A DNA stretch of 64,000 nt from Vagococcus teuberi (GTDB lineage: Bacteria; Bacillota; Bacilli; Lactobacillales; Vagococcaceae): the NCBI RefSeq assembly GCF_001870205.1, contig NZ_CP017267.1:112501-176500 (forward strand), read 5' to 3'. Positions 36,029 to 44,664 of this stretch are shown in pieces. The notes beneath the pieces are model-generated. The model was given only the letters and a program-made list of their open reading frames with translations, was not told the DNA's origin and made no database searches. Both the position numbers and the translations under genes were made by a program. Each line of letters starts with the position of its first letter. Within the stretch, counting starts at the first letter, position 1.

Positions 36029-36379
36029 ATGATTATAGGAATTGGTATAGATGCTGTAGAGCTCTATCGCATAGAAGATATTATAAAGAATAATCCAAAA
36101 TTTATTTCTCGTGTGCTAACGTCTCATGAGTTGGAAATATTTGAAACGTTAAAAATAAAGAGACAAACAGAATTTCTAGGGGGGCGTTTTGCGTGTAAAG
36201 AAGCTTTCTCAAAAGCGTATGGGACAGGAATTGGAAAAGTAGGATTTCAAGATATTGAGGTGTTATCAGAAGAAAGTGGTCGACCAATAGTGTATCAGTC
36301 TATATTTGAAGGGAAGGTTCATGTGTCCATTACTCATACAGACAAAGTAGCCTTTGCTCAGATTATTTTAGAAAAATAA
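36029..36379 (+). CDS. acpS: Holo-[acyl-carrier-protein] synthase
   Basis: 116 residues. GIGIDAVELYRIE and GGRFACKEAFSKAYGTGIGK are the Mg2+/CoA-binding motifs of the AcpS phosphopantetheinyl transferase, which activates AcpP (encoded at 56817-57056) by modifying its serine. The ribosome binding site is AAGGAG. In many Firmicutes acpS is followed by alanine racemase (alr); here it is followed by a convergent unknown gene, and no alr is in the window. Confidence 0.95.
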   Translation: MIIGIGIDAVELYRIEDIIKNNPKFISRVLTSHELEIFETLKIKRQTEFLGGRFACKEAFSKAYGTGIGKVGFQDIEVLSEESGRPIVYQSIFEGKVHVSITHTDKVAFAQIILEK

Positions 36380-36380
36380 A

Positions 36381-36412
36381 ATAAACGAAACAACTGTTGT
36401 CGTTTCGTTTAT
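36381..36412. terminator. Bidirectional hairpin between acpS and the convergent gene
   Basis: ATAAACGAAAC and GTTTCGTTTAT form a perfect 11-bp stem with a 10-nt loop. The T run is short, and the stem overlaps the stop codon of the minus-strand gene. Confidence 0.65.
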
Positions 36413-36792
36413 TTACTAATTGATAAATTTTGAGAATGATTAGGGTGGATGATGGATATTTTCCTTATATAGTTAGCTGAAATCATACGGATTTCATTCG
36501 ATTTTTGTAATTTAATGACTAAGGCATTGCGATTAATCGCATGTTGATAAATTCTGCCAACAAGTGTTTCATAACTAGCTTGTGATGGCTCTTGATATTG
36601 AAGAACCACCAGACTCTTTTGAAGTATGGCTTTACTGATTTGTTGCTGGATAAGAGCTAAATGCTTTTCCTTTTCTGACTCATCATCTAAAAAAGAAGAA
36701 ATAAATCTCTGTGATGAACGGGAGATAAAACGAGTAAACTTTTTGACATGATTTTCTTTATTAGGCTTTGTAGACGGTTGCTTTTTTATCAT
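36409..36792 (-). CDS. Small hypothetical protein
   Basis: 127 residues with a clear AAAGGAG ribosome binding site before the ATG. The N-terminal half is basic and Ser/Lys-rich (KKFTRFISRSSQRFISSF); the C-terminal half (LVGRIYQHAINRNALVIKLQ) has the strand pattern of a small Sm-like barrel such as YolD-type proteins, but I cannot confirm a family. No membrane segment. It converges on acpS. Confidence 0.65.
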   Translation of the reverse strand: MIKKQPSTKPNKENHVKKFTRFISRSSQRFISSFLDDESEKEKHLALIQQQISKAILQKSLVVLQYQEPSQASYETLVGRIYQHAINRNALVIKLQKSNEIRMISANYIRKISIIHPNHSQNLSISK

Positions 36793-36916
36793 CAGTCATT
36801 CTCCTTTTAAGTCTTTCTTTCTTTTATTATACGGAGCAGAGATAGGTTAGTCAAACAAATAATAGTAGTGAAAACAATGGAATATTTGTGAAAAAACGTG
36901 AAAAGGTGGTGAAAGA

Positions 36917-38596
36917 ATGTTAAAAGAGTGGCTTCCATCAGATTTATATAAATTAAGTCGTTATCAAACTAAAGAGTGGTTACCATTTCAAAATAGTCAT
37001 AAAAAAGCATTAAAAGCACTTTATAAAAATAGTCTTTCATTGCGAGATGATTATCTAGTAGTTGGATGGTATAAAGGAAATCAATTATTGGCTGTGTGTG
37101 ATGGTGAAATTAAGGATAATATTTTTTGTGTAACAAATATTGTGAGTACGTCCTACTTATTTGGATTTAGTGAATGTATGATGTTGCTTGATGAGATTGC
37201 CAAGAGTCGTCTTTTATCAGAAGTGTATTTACCTGATTTTTCGGATGTTTCATTGGTCAAAAATAAATTGTTAGATTTAGGTTTTGTTAGAAAAAATCAT
37301 CCCAAACCAGGGTATTATTATCACGTAAACTATCATACTGGAATTGTTTTAGGTGGTGGTGGTGCTAGGGGATCTTATCAAATAGGTGCATGGCGCGCGT
37401 TAAAAGAGTTAGGTGTTACCTATAGTATGATCAGTGGAACATCAGTAGGTGCATTAAATGGAGCGTTTATGGTACAAGGTAATTTACATGACGCTGAAGA
37501 TATGTGGCGTGATATTGCGACAAATAAAATATTAAACTTATCGCTTGGTGATAAAGAAAATAAAACAAGAGAAAACTTGATTCAAGGTGTCAAAAATCTT
37601 ACTTTATCCGCACTAAAAGAAAACGGCGCTGATAGTACACCTTTGTACCATATGATTGAAATGATGATTGATGAAGACCGAATGTTTGATCCAGATAAAA
37701 AACCAATTGATTTTTATTTTGTGACAACTCATGCACCAAAAATGGAAGAGACAGTGAAGTCATTAAAAGATGTACCAAAGGATGAATTAAGTAAATGGCT
37801 ATTAGCTACATCATCATTTTACCCTGCGATGAGGGCATGTGAAATCAATGGACAGTATTATGTAGATGGTGGTTATCGTAATAATATACCTAAAGATATC
37901 TTGCTTAATCATGGAGCAAAAGAATTAATTGTAATTGATGTGAAAGGGCCGGGTGTTATTAAACCTGTAAAAACCCCTCGTGATATTTGTGAGATTACGA
38001 TTAGTAGTAAATGGGGATTAGGCACGGTGTTATTATTTGATAAAGAACGAGCTATCTGGAATATGCAACTAGGCTATTTGGATACAATGAGAACTTTCCA
38101 CCGATATGAGGGAAATTGGTATGCTCTAGAACCAAATAACTATAAAAAAGAAGCGGTGAAATTAACTAAACATTTTTTAATGTATCTTAAATCACAAGAA
38201 GCTATTAAACAGTTAGGTAAGAAAGTAACCCCTCGATGGATGGTTCAACATCATGTTCAACCAGAATTATTTAGCATTTATTTGTTAGAAGAGACTGCCC
38301 GTATATTATCGGTAGATCCTTCAAGAGTATATGCTATAGATGAATTATCAGATGAAATTGTCACAGTATTTAATGAGAAAAATGATGACGTCAACGATCA
38401 AATGCTTTTATCACTTAGTGAATGGTTAGCAGATTATGTGAAACAAACTGTCCCACTGTCTGAAAAAACTGTTTTGACATATAATTATCATTTGATTGAA
38501 ACAAAAGTAGAAATAATTGGTAGGCTATTTGATATTAGTTGGAAACCAGTCTTACAAGCGTTATTTATTCATTTTTTAAAGGAGAGAAAAATATGA
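36917..38596 (+). CDS. Patatin-like phospholipase family protein with extra N-terminal domain
   Basis: 559 residues. From about residue 143 it is a patatin-like acyl hydrolase: oxyanion loop GGGGARGSYQIG, nucleophile SGTSVGALNGAF (GxSxG) and catalytic Asp in YYVDGGYRNNIP. About 140 residues precede it (VVGWYKGNQLLAVCDGEI; LVKNKLLDLGFVRKN) and have the look of a GNAT-like fold, which is inference. About 200 C-terminal residues are helical. There is no signal peptide, so it is probably cytosolic and acts on membrane lipids. Its stop overlaps the next start as ATGA. Confidence 0.85.
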   Translation: MLKEWLPSDLYKLSRYQTKEWLPFQNSHKKALKALYKNSLSLRDDYLVVGWYKGNQLLAVCDGEIKDNIFCVTNIVSTSYLFGFSECMMLLDEIAKSRLLSEVYLPDFSDVSLVKNKLLDLGFVRKNHPKPGYYYHVNYHTGIVLGGGGARGSYQIGAWRALKELGVTYSMISGTSVGALNGAFMVQGNLHDAEDMWRDIATNKILNLSLGDKENKTRENLIQGVKNLTLSALKENGADSTPLYHMIEMMIDEDRMFDPDKKPIDFYFVTTHAPKMEETVKSLKDVPKDELSKWLLATSSFYPAMRACEINGQYYVDGGYRNNIPKDILLNHGAKELIVIDVKGPGVIKPVKTPRDICEITISSKWGLGTVLLFDKERAIWNMQLGYLDTMRTFHRYEGNWYALEPNNYKKEAVKLTKHFLMYLKSQEAIKQLGKKVTPRWMVQHHVQPELFSIYLLEETARILSVDPSRVYAIDELSDEIVTVFNEKNDDVNDQMLLSLSEWLADYVKQTVPLSEKTVLTYNYHLIETKVEIIGRLFDISWKPVLQALFIHFLKERKI

Positions 38597-38811
38597 GTCA
38601 AGAATTTTCTTATGAAATTTTGGAAGAAATTGCCGTATTATCTGAAAATAATAAAGGATGGACAAAAGAATTAAATCTTATTAGCTGGAATAATCGACCA
38701 GCAAAATTTGATTTACGTGATTGGGCACCCAATCATGAAAAAATGGGAAAAGGCATAACGTTAACTAACGAAGAGTTTGCTGTATTAAAAGAAACTCTAA
38801 CTAACATGTAG
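38593..38811 (+). CDS. ydbC: YdbC family PC4-like single-stranded DNA binding protein
   Basis: 72 residues from the ATG at 38593, 8 nt after AAGGAGAG and overlapping the patatin stop. The whole protein matches the YdbC/PC4 pattern: YEILEEIAVLSENNKGWTKE, SWNNRPAKFDLRDW and MGKGITLTNEEF. The lactococcal YdbC is a PC4-like dimer that binds single-stranded nucleic acid. It is coupled to the patatin gene and lies 9 bp before yicC. Confidence 0.9.
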   Translation: MSQEFSYEILEEIAVLSENNKGWTKELNLISWNNRPAKFDLRDWAPNHEKMGKGITLTNEEFAVLKETLTNM

Positions 38812-38820
38812 GGGTAAAAT

Positions 38821-39708
38821 ATGAAGAGTATGACAGGCTATGGGCATGGAGAATGTCAAAGAGAAGATTATCAGATAGTGGTTGAGATAAAATCAGTCAA
38901 CCACCGTTTTTTAGATACACAAGTTCGTTTACCAAGAGAGTATAATCATCTTGAAATGGAGATGAAAAAAGTACTAAAAAATCAATTATCTAGAGGAAGA
39001 GTAGAATGCTTCGTCACGTTAACAAGGGAAAGCTCATCATCTCAAGAGTTAACGATTAACTGGAAAGTATTAGATAGACTAGTAAAAGATTTAAGTGAGG
39101 CTGAATTTCATCGCTACAAAGAACAACCTTTTTCTGCAGAACGCTTTTTAGAAGGTGGGATATTACATCCATCATTAGTTGAGGTAGTAGAAAAAAATGA
39201 TGTGATAAATGATATTGAAGTAGATTTATTAGCCGTATTTAAGCAAGCGCTAGAAGCACTAAATGTAAGTAGACAAATTGAAGGTGAGGGCCTTCAATCG
39301 TTTTTTTATGAATACATTGATTTAATTAAGCAAGAGATATCAAGGATATCAAGAAAAATAGAGACCATAAAACAAGAATATTACGATAAACTGAAACAAA
39401 AAATGATGGACTTGATGACCGATACTCCTATTGATGAGTCTAGGTTATTAAGTGAAGTGGCTATTTTAGTGGATAAGAGTGATATTTCTGAAGAATTGGA
39501 TCGATTGAATGTGCATTTGAATTCTATGGCACAATTACTAAGAAAAGAAGGACCAGTTGGGAAAGAACTAGATTTTTTAATCCAAGAGATGAATCGTGAA
39601 GTCAATACAATTGGATCAAAGTCAACTAATTTAGATGTTAAATCTAGTGTGATTCAATTGAAAACGTTGATTGAACAGATTAGAGAACAAGTTCAGAATA
39701 TTGAATAA
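38821..39708 (+). CDS. yicC: YicC/YloC family endoribonuclease
   Basis: 295 residues opening with MKSMTGYGHGE and IKSVNHRFLDTQVRLPREY, the YicC_N signature, and ending with IQEMNREVNTIGSKS, the DUF1751-type C-terminus that carries catalytic acidic residues. YicC proteins are RNases linked to small-RNA turnover. The yicC-gmk-rpoZ-priA order is the standard one in Firmicutes. Confidence 0.93.
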   Translation: MKSMTGYGHGECQREDYQIVVEIKSVNHRFLDTQVRLPREYNHLEMEMKKVLKNQLSRGRVECFVTLTRESSSSQELTINWKVLDRLVKDLSEAEFHRYKEQPFSAERFLEGGILHPSLVEVVEKNDVINDIEVDLLAVFKQALEALNVSRQIEGEGLQSFFYEYIDLIKQEISRISRKIETIKQEYYDKLKQKMMDLMTDTPIDESRLLSEVAILVDKSDISEELDRLNVHLNSMAQLLRKEGPVGKELDFLIQEMNREVNTIGSKSTNLDVKSSVIQLKTLIEQIREQVQNIE

Positions 39709-39801
39709 TTGATAAAAATTCTCATAGATACTTGCAAAAACAAAGTTTAGGGTGCATTATAGAAGGTAAACTAAGAAAATTGTAAGTGAGAGGACGACAC
39801 G

Positions 39802-40416
39802 ATGCCAGAACGAGGGTTATTAATTGTATTATCCGGTCCATCCGGCGTAGGAAAAGGGACTGTCAGAAAAGCGTTATTTGAAAAAGATGACAATCAATTT
39901 GAGTATTCTATTTCAATGACAACACGCAATAAACGCGAAGGTGAAGTCGAAGGTGTGGATTATTTCTTTCGATCAAAAGACGAGTTTGAGCAGTTAATTT
40001 CTGAAGGTAAGATGTTAGAATATGCTGAGTATGTTGGAAATTATTATGGTACACCACTTGATTATGTTAATAAGACACTAGACGAAGGTAAAGATGTCTT
40101 TTTAGAGATTGAAGTGCAAGGAGCCATGAAAGTCAAAGAAAAAATACCAGATGGTGTCTTTATTTTTTTAACCCCTCCAGATTTTAGTGAATTAAAAGCA
40201 CGAATCGTTAATCGTGGAACAGATGAGTTAGCAGTTATTGAAAAACGAATGACTAAAGCAAAAGAAGAAATCGAAATGATGCGTCATTATGATTATGCGG
40301 TAGTCAACGATGAGGTTGAATTAGCAGTGCAACGGATTAAAAAAATTATTGAAAGCGAGCATTACCGTGTGAACCATGTGATTGATCGTTATGAAAATAT
40401 GTTAAAGGAGTTATAA
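39802..40416 (+). CDS. gmk: Guanylate kinase
   Basis: 204 residues with P-loop [12 protein letters not shown], the GMP-binding [21 protein letters not shown] and [15 protein letters not shown]. It phosphorylates GMP to GDP in the cytosol. The ribosome binding site is AGAGGA. It is four bases ahead of rpoZ, in one unit with it. Confidence 0.96.
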   Translation: MPERGLLIVLSGPSGVGKGTVRKALFEKDDNQFEYSISMTTRNKREGEVEGVDYFFRSKDEFEQLISEGKMLEYAEYVGNYYGTPLDYVNKTLDEGKDVFLEIEVQGAMKVKEKIPDGVFIFLTPPDFSELKARIVNRGTDELAVIEKRMTKAKEEIEMMRHYDYAVVNDEVELAVQRIKKIIESEHYRVNHVIDRYENMLKEL

Positions 40417-40419
40417 ACT

Positions 40420-40728
40420 ATGTTATATCCATCAATAGATTCATTATTAGAGCAAGTCGATTCAAAATATTCATTGGTTATTTTAGCAAGTAAAAGAGCA
40501 CATGAACTAGACGAAGGTGCTCAACCAATGATTGAACCAGATAAATTTGTTTCAGTTAAAAATGTTGGCCGTGCGTTAGAAGAAATCGCTGTGGGAGATG
40601 TGGTTATTGACCCAAACCCAGAGCTAAAAAGAGAATTACTTAGAAGACAAGAAGAAGAAAAAAAAGCATTAAAACGCCGTGAACATCAAGAACTTGAAGC
40701 ACGTATCCAATTTGAGAAAAAAATGTAA
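40420..40728 (+). CDS. rpoZ: DNA-directed RNA polymerase subunit omega
   Basis: 102 residues beginning [20 protein letters not shown], then [11 protein letters not shown], the conserved omega core that wraps the C-terminus of beta-prime and helps polymerase assembly. A Lys/Glu-rich C-terminal helix follows. It has a terminator of its own before priA. Confidence 0.95.
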   Translation: MLYPSIDSLLEQVDSKYSLVILASKRAHELDEGAQPMIEPDKFVSVKNVGRALEEIAVGDVVIDPNPELKRELLRRQEEEKKALKRREHQELEARIQFEKKM

Positions 40729-40730
40729 AT

Positions 40731-40766
40731 AAAAAACCTAAGAGATAGACCTCTTGGGTTTTTTTA
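40731..40766 (+). terminator. Rho-independent terminator after rpoZ
   Basis: AACCTAAGAG pairs with CTCTTGGGTT (one G-U pair) around ATAGAC, with a T6-T7 tail. Confidence 0.85.
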
Positions 40767-40785
40767 TTCGATAGAAGGTGAAAAA

Positions 40786-43212
40786 ATGTCAAAGATAGCA
40801 CACGTGATAGTTGATGTTCCAACCATGCAAACAGATCAGCCATTTACCTACCTTGTGCCACAAGAAATTGATGAGGCAGTTGAAGTTGGTGTGCGCGTTG
40901 AAGTACCGTTCGGAAATGGAAATCGCCACATACAAGGGTTTGTTGTAGGAGTTGATTTCTTAAATAATCAAACAGAAGATAGTGATCAATTAAAACCTTT
41001 AGTAGGTGTTTTAGATTTGCATCCAGTTGTTAATGACGAATTACTTCAACTAGCAGATGAAATGGCAAAAACCACCTTTGCATTTAAAATTACGTGCTTG
41101 CAAACGATGTTACCAAGTGTGATGCGTTCGACATACAAAAAGTGGTTAGTAGCGATAAAAGATGTGCCACAACGCATAGAAGAAGAGGTTTTTTTAGGAC
41201 TTGGAGAACGAGATTGGGAAGAAATCAAGGAATCATCCTATTTGTCAGAATTACACCGGTTAAGACAAGCAGGTTGTGTCGATGTTCGCTATGAAGTGAC
41301 GACTAAAAATAAAGTTAAAACAATGAAAGTCGTGCAAGCCAATTTACCTAGAGAAATGCTATTAGATATTCAAGTAAATACTAGAAAAAATGCACATCAA
41401 AAGCATCGATTACTTAATTTTTTTATTGACGCTCAAGAAGGTGAGTTTTCAGTGAAAGAATTAGTTGAAGAGCATGATTTATCACGACAAGTTATTAAGG
41501 AAGCAGTTGAATTAGGTTGGCTGTTGGAAGAAGAACGAGAAGTGTACCGCGACCCTTATAAAAATAGAGTATTTCAGCAAGATGAAGCACTAGTTTTAAA
41601 TGATGAGCAACAAGTTGCGCTAGATAGAGTGACAGAAGCTACGTCTGAAAATAAAAATGAGGTGTTTTTATTAGAAGGGATCACTGGTAGTGGGAAAACA
41701 GAAGTCTATCTTCAAGCAATCTCAAATGTTTTAGACGAAGGAAAGACAGCCATTATGTTAGTTCCTGAAATTTCTTTAACGCCTCAAACCGTGACGCGAT
41801 TTAAACGACGCTTTGGTGATAAAGTCGCAGTGTTACATAGTGGCTTATCTCAAGGTGAAAAATACGATGAATGGCGTAAAATAGAACGTAAAGAAGCTCA
41901 AGTTGTTGTTGGAGCAAGATCGGCAGTATTTGCTCCTTTAGAAAATATCGGGTTAATTATTATTGATGAGGAACATGAAACAAGTTACAAGCAAGATGAA
42001 TCACCGAGATATCATGCTAGAAACTTAGCAATTTGGCGTGGGGAGTATCATCATTGTCCAGTGTTACTTGGAAGTGCGACCCCATCTTTAGAATCACGAG
42101 CAAGGGCACAAAAAAATGTGTATCACTTGTTGCAGTTAACCAAACGAGCTTCGGACAATGCTGTTTTACCAACTGTATCAGTGGTAGACATGCGACGTGA
42201 GTTGAAACAAGGTGTCACAGGTAGTTTTTCAGCACCTTTATTAACTGAATTGACTGAGCGTCTAGAGAAAAAAGAGCAGTCGGTTTTGATGTTAAATCGT
42301 CGTGGGTATTCTTCCTTTATGATGTGTCGAGATTGTGGTTATGTGTTGCCTTGTCCAAACTGTGATATCTCATTAACGCTTCACATGGATACAAAATCAA
42401 TGAAGTGTCATTATTGTGGCCATGAAGAAGGTATTCCACAATGTTGTCCAATTTGTGATAGTAAAAAAATTCGTTATTATGGGACAGGGACACAAAAAGT
42501 CGAAGAAGAACTGCAACAATTATTACCTGATGCTAGAATTTTACGCATGGATGTTGATACAACACGTAGAAAAGGGAGTCACGAACGGCTATTACAAAAA
42601 TTTGAAGCCAAAGAAGCAGATATTTTGCTTGGCACACAAATGATAGCAAAAGGACTAGATTTTCCGAATGTGACGTTAGTTGGTGTGTTAAATGCAGATA
42701 CAGCATTAAATCTACCCGATTTTCGTTCAAGTGAGCGGACGTTTCAATTATTAACACAAGTAAGTGGTCGTGCCGGACGTGGAGAAAAACTAGGTAAAGT
42801 GATTATTCAAACCTTTAACCCAGAACATTACGCGATTACTTTAGCAAAAAATCAGCATTACGAAGCATTTTATCATCATGAGATGAATTTGCGAAGACAA
42901 GGGAAATACCCACCTTACTATTACACCGTACAACTTGTGGTGAGCCATGAAGAAGAGCTTCAAGCAGCAAAAAAAATGCACGAGATAGCAAATAAAATCA
43001 AACAAGCCTTAACCCCACAAGCCGTCATTTTAGGGCCAACACCAAAACCAATGGCAAGGATGAATCGTCGTTACTTTTATCAAACGGTTATAAAATATCG
43101 ATTTGAAGAAAATTTAGGGCGAGTACTAGAAGAAATATTACAAGAGAGTCAAAAAGATATTAGAAGCGGCTTGCGCGTTAGTATCGATATGGAACCACAG
43201 CATTTTATTTAG
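40786..43212 (+). CDS. priA: Primosomal protein N' (replication restart helicase PriA)
   Basis: 808 residues: an N-terminal 3'-DNA-binding domain, a superfamily 2 helicase with Walker A GITGSGKTEVYLQ (about residues 300-312) and IIIDEEHETSYKQD, and the zinc-binding insert with CRDCGYVLPCPNCD and CHYCGHEEGIPQCCPICD that PriA uses to restart stalled forks. VSGRAGRGEKLG is helicase motif VI. It begins the long run of translation and wall-control genes that follows. Confidence 0.96.
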   Translation: MSKIAHVIVDVPTMQTDQPFTYLVPQEIDEAVEVGVRVEVPFGNGNRHIQGFVVGVDFLNNQTEDSDQLKPLVGVLDLHPVVNDELLQLADEMAKTTFAFKITCLQTMLPSVMRSTYKKWLVAIKDVPQRIEEEVFLGLGERDWEEIKESSYLSELHRLRQAGCVDVRYEVTTKNKVKTMKVVQANLPREMLLDIQVNTRKNAHQKHRLLNFFIDAQEGEFSVKELVEEHDLSRQVIKEAVELGWLLEEEREVYRDPYKNRVFQQDEALVLNDEQQVALDRVTEATSENKNEVFLLEGITGSGKTEVYLQAISNVLDEGKTAIMLVPEISLTPQTVTRFKRRFGDKVAVLHSGLSQGEKYDEWRKIERKEAQVVVGARSAVFAPLENIGLIIIDEEHETSYKQDESPRYHARNLAIWRGEYHHCPVLLGSATPSLESRARAQKNVYHLLQLTKRASDNAVLPTVSVVDMRRELKQGVTGSFSAPLLTELTERLEKKEQSVLMLNRRGYSSFMMCRDCGYVLPCPNCDISLTLHMDTKSMKCHYCGHEEGIPQCCPICDSKKIRYYGTGTQKVEEELQQLLPDARILRMDVDTTRRKGSHERLLQKFEAKEADILLGTQMIAKGLDFPNVTLVGVLNADTALNLPDFRSSERTFQLLTQVSGRAGRGEKLGKVIIQTFNPEHYAITLAKNQHYEAFYHHEMNLRRQGKYPPYYYTVQLVVSHEEELQAAKKMHEIANKIKQALTPQAVILGPTPKPMARMNRRYFYQTVIKYRFEENLGRVLEEILQESQKDIRSGLRVSIDMEPQHFI

Positions 43213-43235
43213 TGCTTAAAATAAAGGAGTTTGAC

Positions 43236-43727
43236 ATGAGAGACATAATAAAATATCCTAACACTGTATTAACTACCCCGACAAAAAAAGTGACAGAAAT
43301 TGATGATGAGTTGATAGATTTATTAGATGAAATGCATGCCATTATGCTTGAAAAGGATGGAATAGGACTTGCAGCTAACCAAGTTGGCGTATCATCTCGA
43401 GTGGCTATTGTCCATATAGATGACGAATCAGGTATCTTTGAGATGATTAATCCAGAAATTATAAAAAAATCAGGAAAAACCATCGATGTCGAAGGGTGTT
43501 TAAGTTTTCCGGAAGTTTATGGAACAGTGGAGAGATTTGATGATATTACAGTGAGATTTGTTGACAGAGAAGGATATGAAGTTGAGGTTGAGGCCTCAGA
43601 TTATTTATCGCGTGTGATGCAGCATGAGATAGAACATTTGGATGGTGGGCTATTTATTGATAAAATAATAGAAAGACTATCACCAGATGAATTAATTGAT
43701 TACATGGAGGAACATGGTTATGACTAA
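43236..43727 (+). CDS. def: Peptide deformylase
   Basis: 163 residues from the ATG at 43236, preceded by AAAGGAG; the in-frame start at 43212 overlaps the priA stop and lacks such a site. The three deformylase motifs GIGLAANQVG, EGCLSFP and QHEIEHLDG (metal ligands Cys and two His) are complete. It removes the formyl group from nascent proteins, reversing the action of the next gene, fmt, on initiator tRNA. Confidence 0.95.
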   Translation: MRDIIKYPNTVLTTPTKKVTEIDDELIDLLDEMHAIMLEKDGIGLAANQVGVSSRVAIVHIDDESGIFEMINPEIIKKSGKTIDVEGCLSFPEVYGTVERFDDITVRFVDREGYEVEVEASDYLSRVMQHEIEHLDGGLFIDKIIERLSPDELIDYMEEHGYD

Positions 43728-44664
43728 AATAATATTTATGGGAACACCGGCGTTTTCAGTGCCAATTTTAGAAGGATTAGTGAGTGAAGGGTATGATGTG
43801 GTTGGTGTTGTAACTCAACCAGATAGACCAGTCGGAAGAAAACGTGTGTTAACTCCGCCTCCAGTAAAACAAGCAGCTCTTGATTTAAAATTACCAGTAT
43901 ATCAACCAGAAAAAATCAGTCAATCAACTGAAATAGAAGAGATTATCGCTCTTAATCCAGATTTAATCGTCACGGCAGCATTCGGTCAATTTTTACCTGA
44001 ACGCTTGTTAAAGGCTCCTAAATTTGGTGCGATTAATGTCCATGCATCATTATTACCAAAGTATCGTGGAGGAGCACCTGTTCACTATTCAATCATCAAT
44101 GGTGACAAAGAAACGGGTGTCACAATTATGGAAATGATTAAAAAAATGGATGCAGGAGATATTTTAGCCCAAGAAGCCATTCCTATATTAGATACAGATG
44201 ATGTTGGAACAATGTTTGAAAAATTAAGCTTATTAGGGAAAGAATTGTTGTTAAAAATATTGCCAGATTTATTAGCTAACAAGATGACACCAACGCCGCA
44301 AGATGAATCACTCGTTAGTTTTTCTCCAAATATTTCACGGGAAGAAGAAAGAATTAATTGGAATAAAACAGCCCAAGAAATCGACTGCCAAGTTAGAGGA
44401 ATGCGTCCATGGCCGGTAGCTTACGCGATGTATCAAGACAAAAGGTGGAAATTGTGGGACGTGCAACCAGTACAAGATAAAACCACAGACAAATCTCCAG
44501 GGACGATTATTTTTAAAGATAAACATAGCTTGCAAATAGCTTGTGGCAAGGAAAGTATTTTACAATTAAATACTATCCAACCAGCAGGAAAAGGCCAATT
44601 AAGTGTGACAGATTTTCTAAATGGAATCGGAAAAACAGTGGAAGTAGGAGACGTTCTTGAGTAA
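43720..44664 (+). CDS. fmt: Methionyl-tRNA formyltransferase
   Basis: 314 residues from the ATG at 43720, 9 nt after GGAGG and overlapping the def stop by 8 bp; the ATG at 43714 is too near that site. It has IIFMGTPAFSVP, the catalytic region NVHASLLPKYRGGAPVHYSI with Asn, His and the later Asp, and a C-terminal tRNA-binding barrel. It formylates Met-tRNA(fMet) with 10-formyl-THF. Confidence 0.95.
   Translation: MTKIIFMGTPAFSVPILEGLVSEGYDVVGVVTQPDRPVGRKRVLTPPPVKQAALDLKLPVYQPEKISQSTEIEEIIALNPDLIVTAAFGQFLPERLLKAPKFGAINVHASLLPKYRGGAPVHYSIINGDKETGVTIMEMIKKMDAGDILAQEAIPILDTDDVGTMFEKLSLLGKELLLKILPDLLANKMTPTPQDESLVSFSPNISREEERINWNKTAQEIDCQVRGMRPWPVAYAMYQDKRWKLWDVQPVQDKTTDKSPGTIIFKDKHSLQIACGKESILQLNTIQPAGKGQLSVTDFLNGIGKTVEVGDVLE

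Noticed and set aside
36917-38811. Patatin plus YdbC as an anti-phage (CBASS-like) module
   Set aside because: No nucleotide cyclase or accessory genes are nearby, and the genes lie in a housekeeping stretch.
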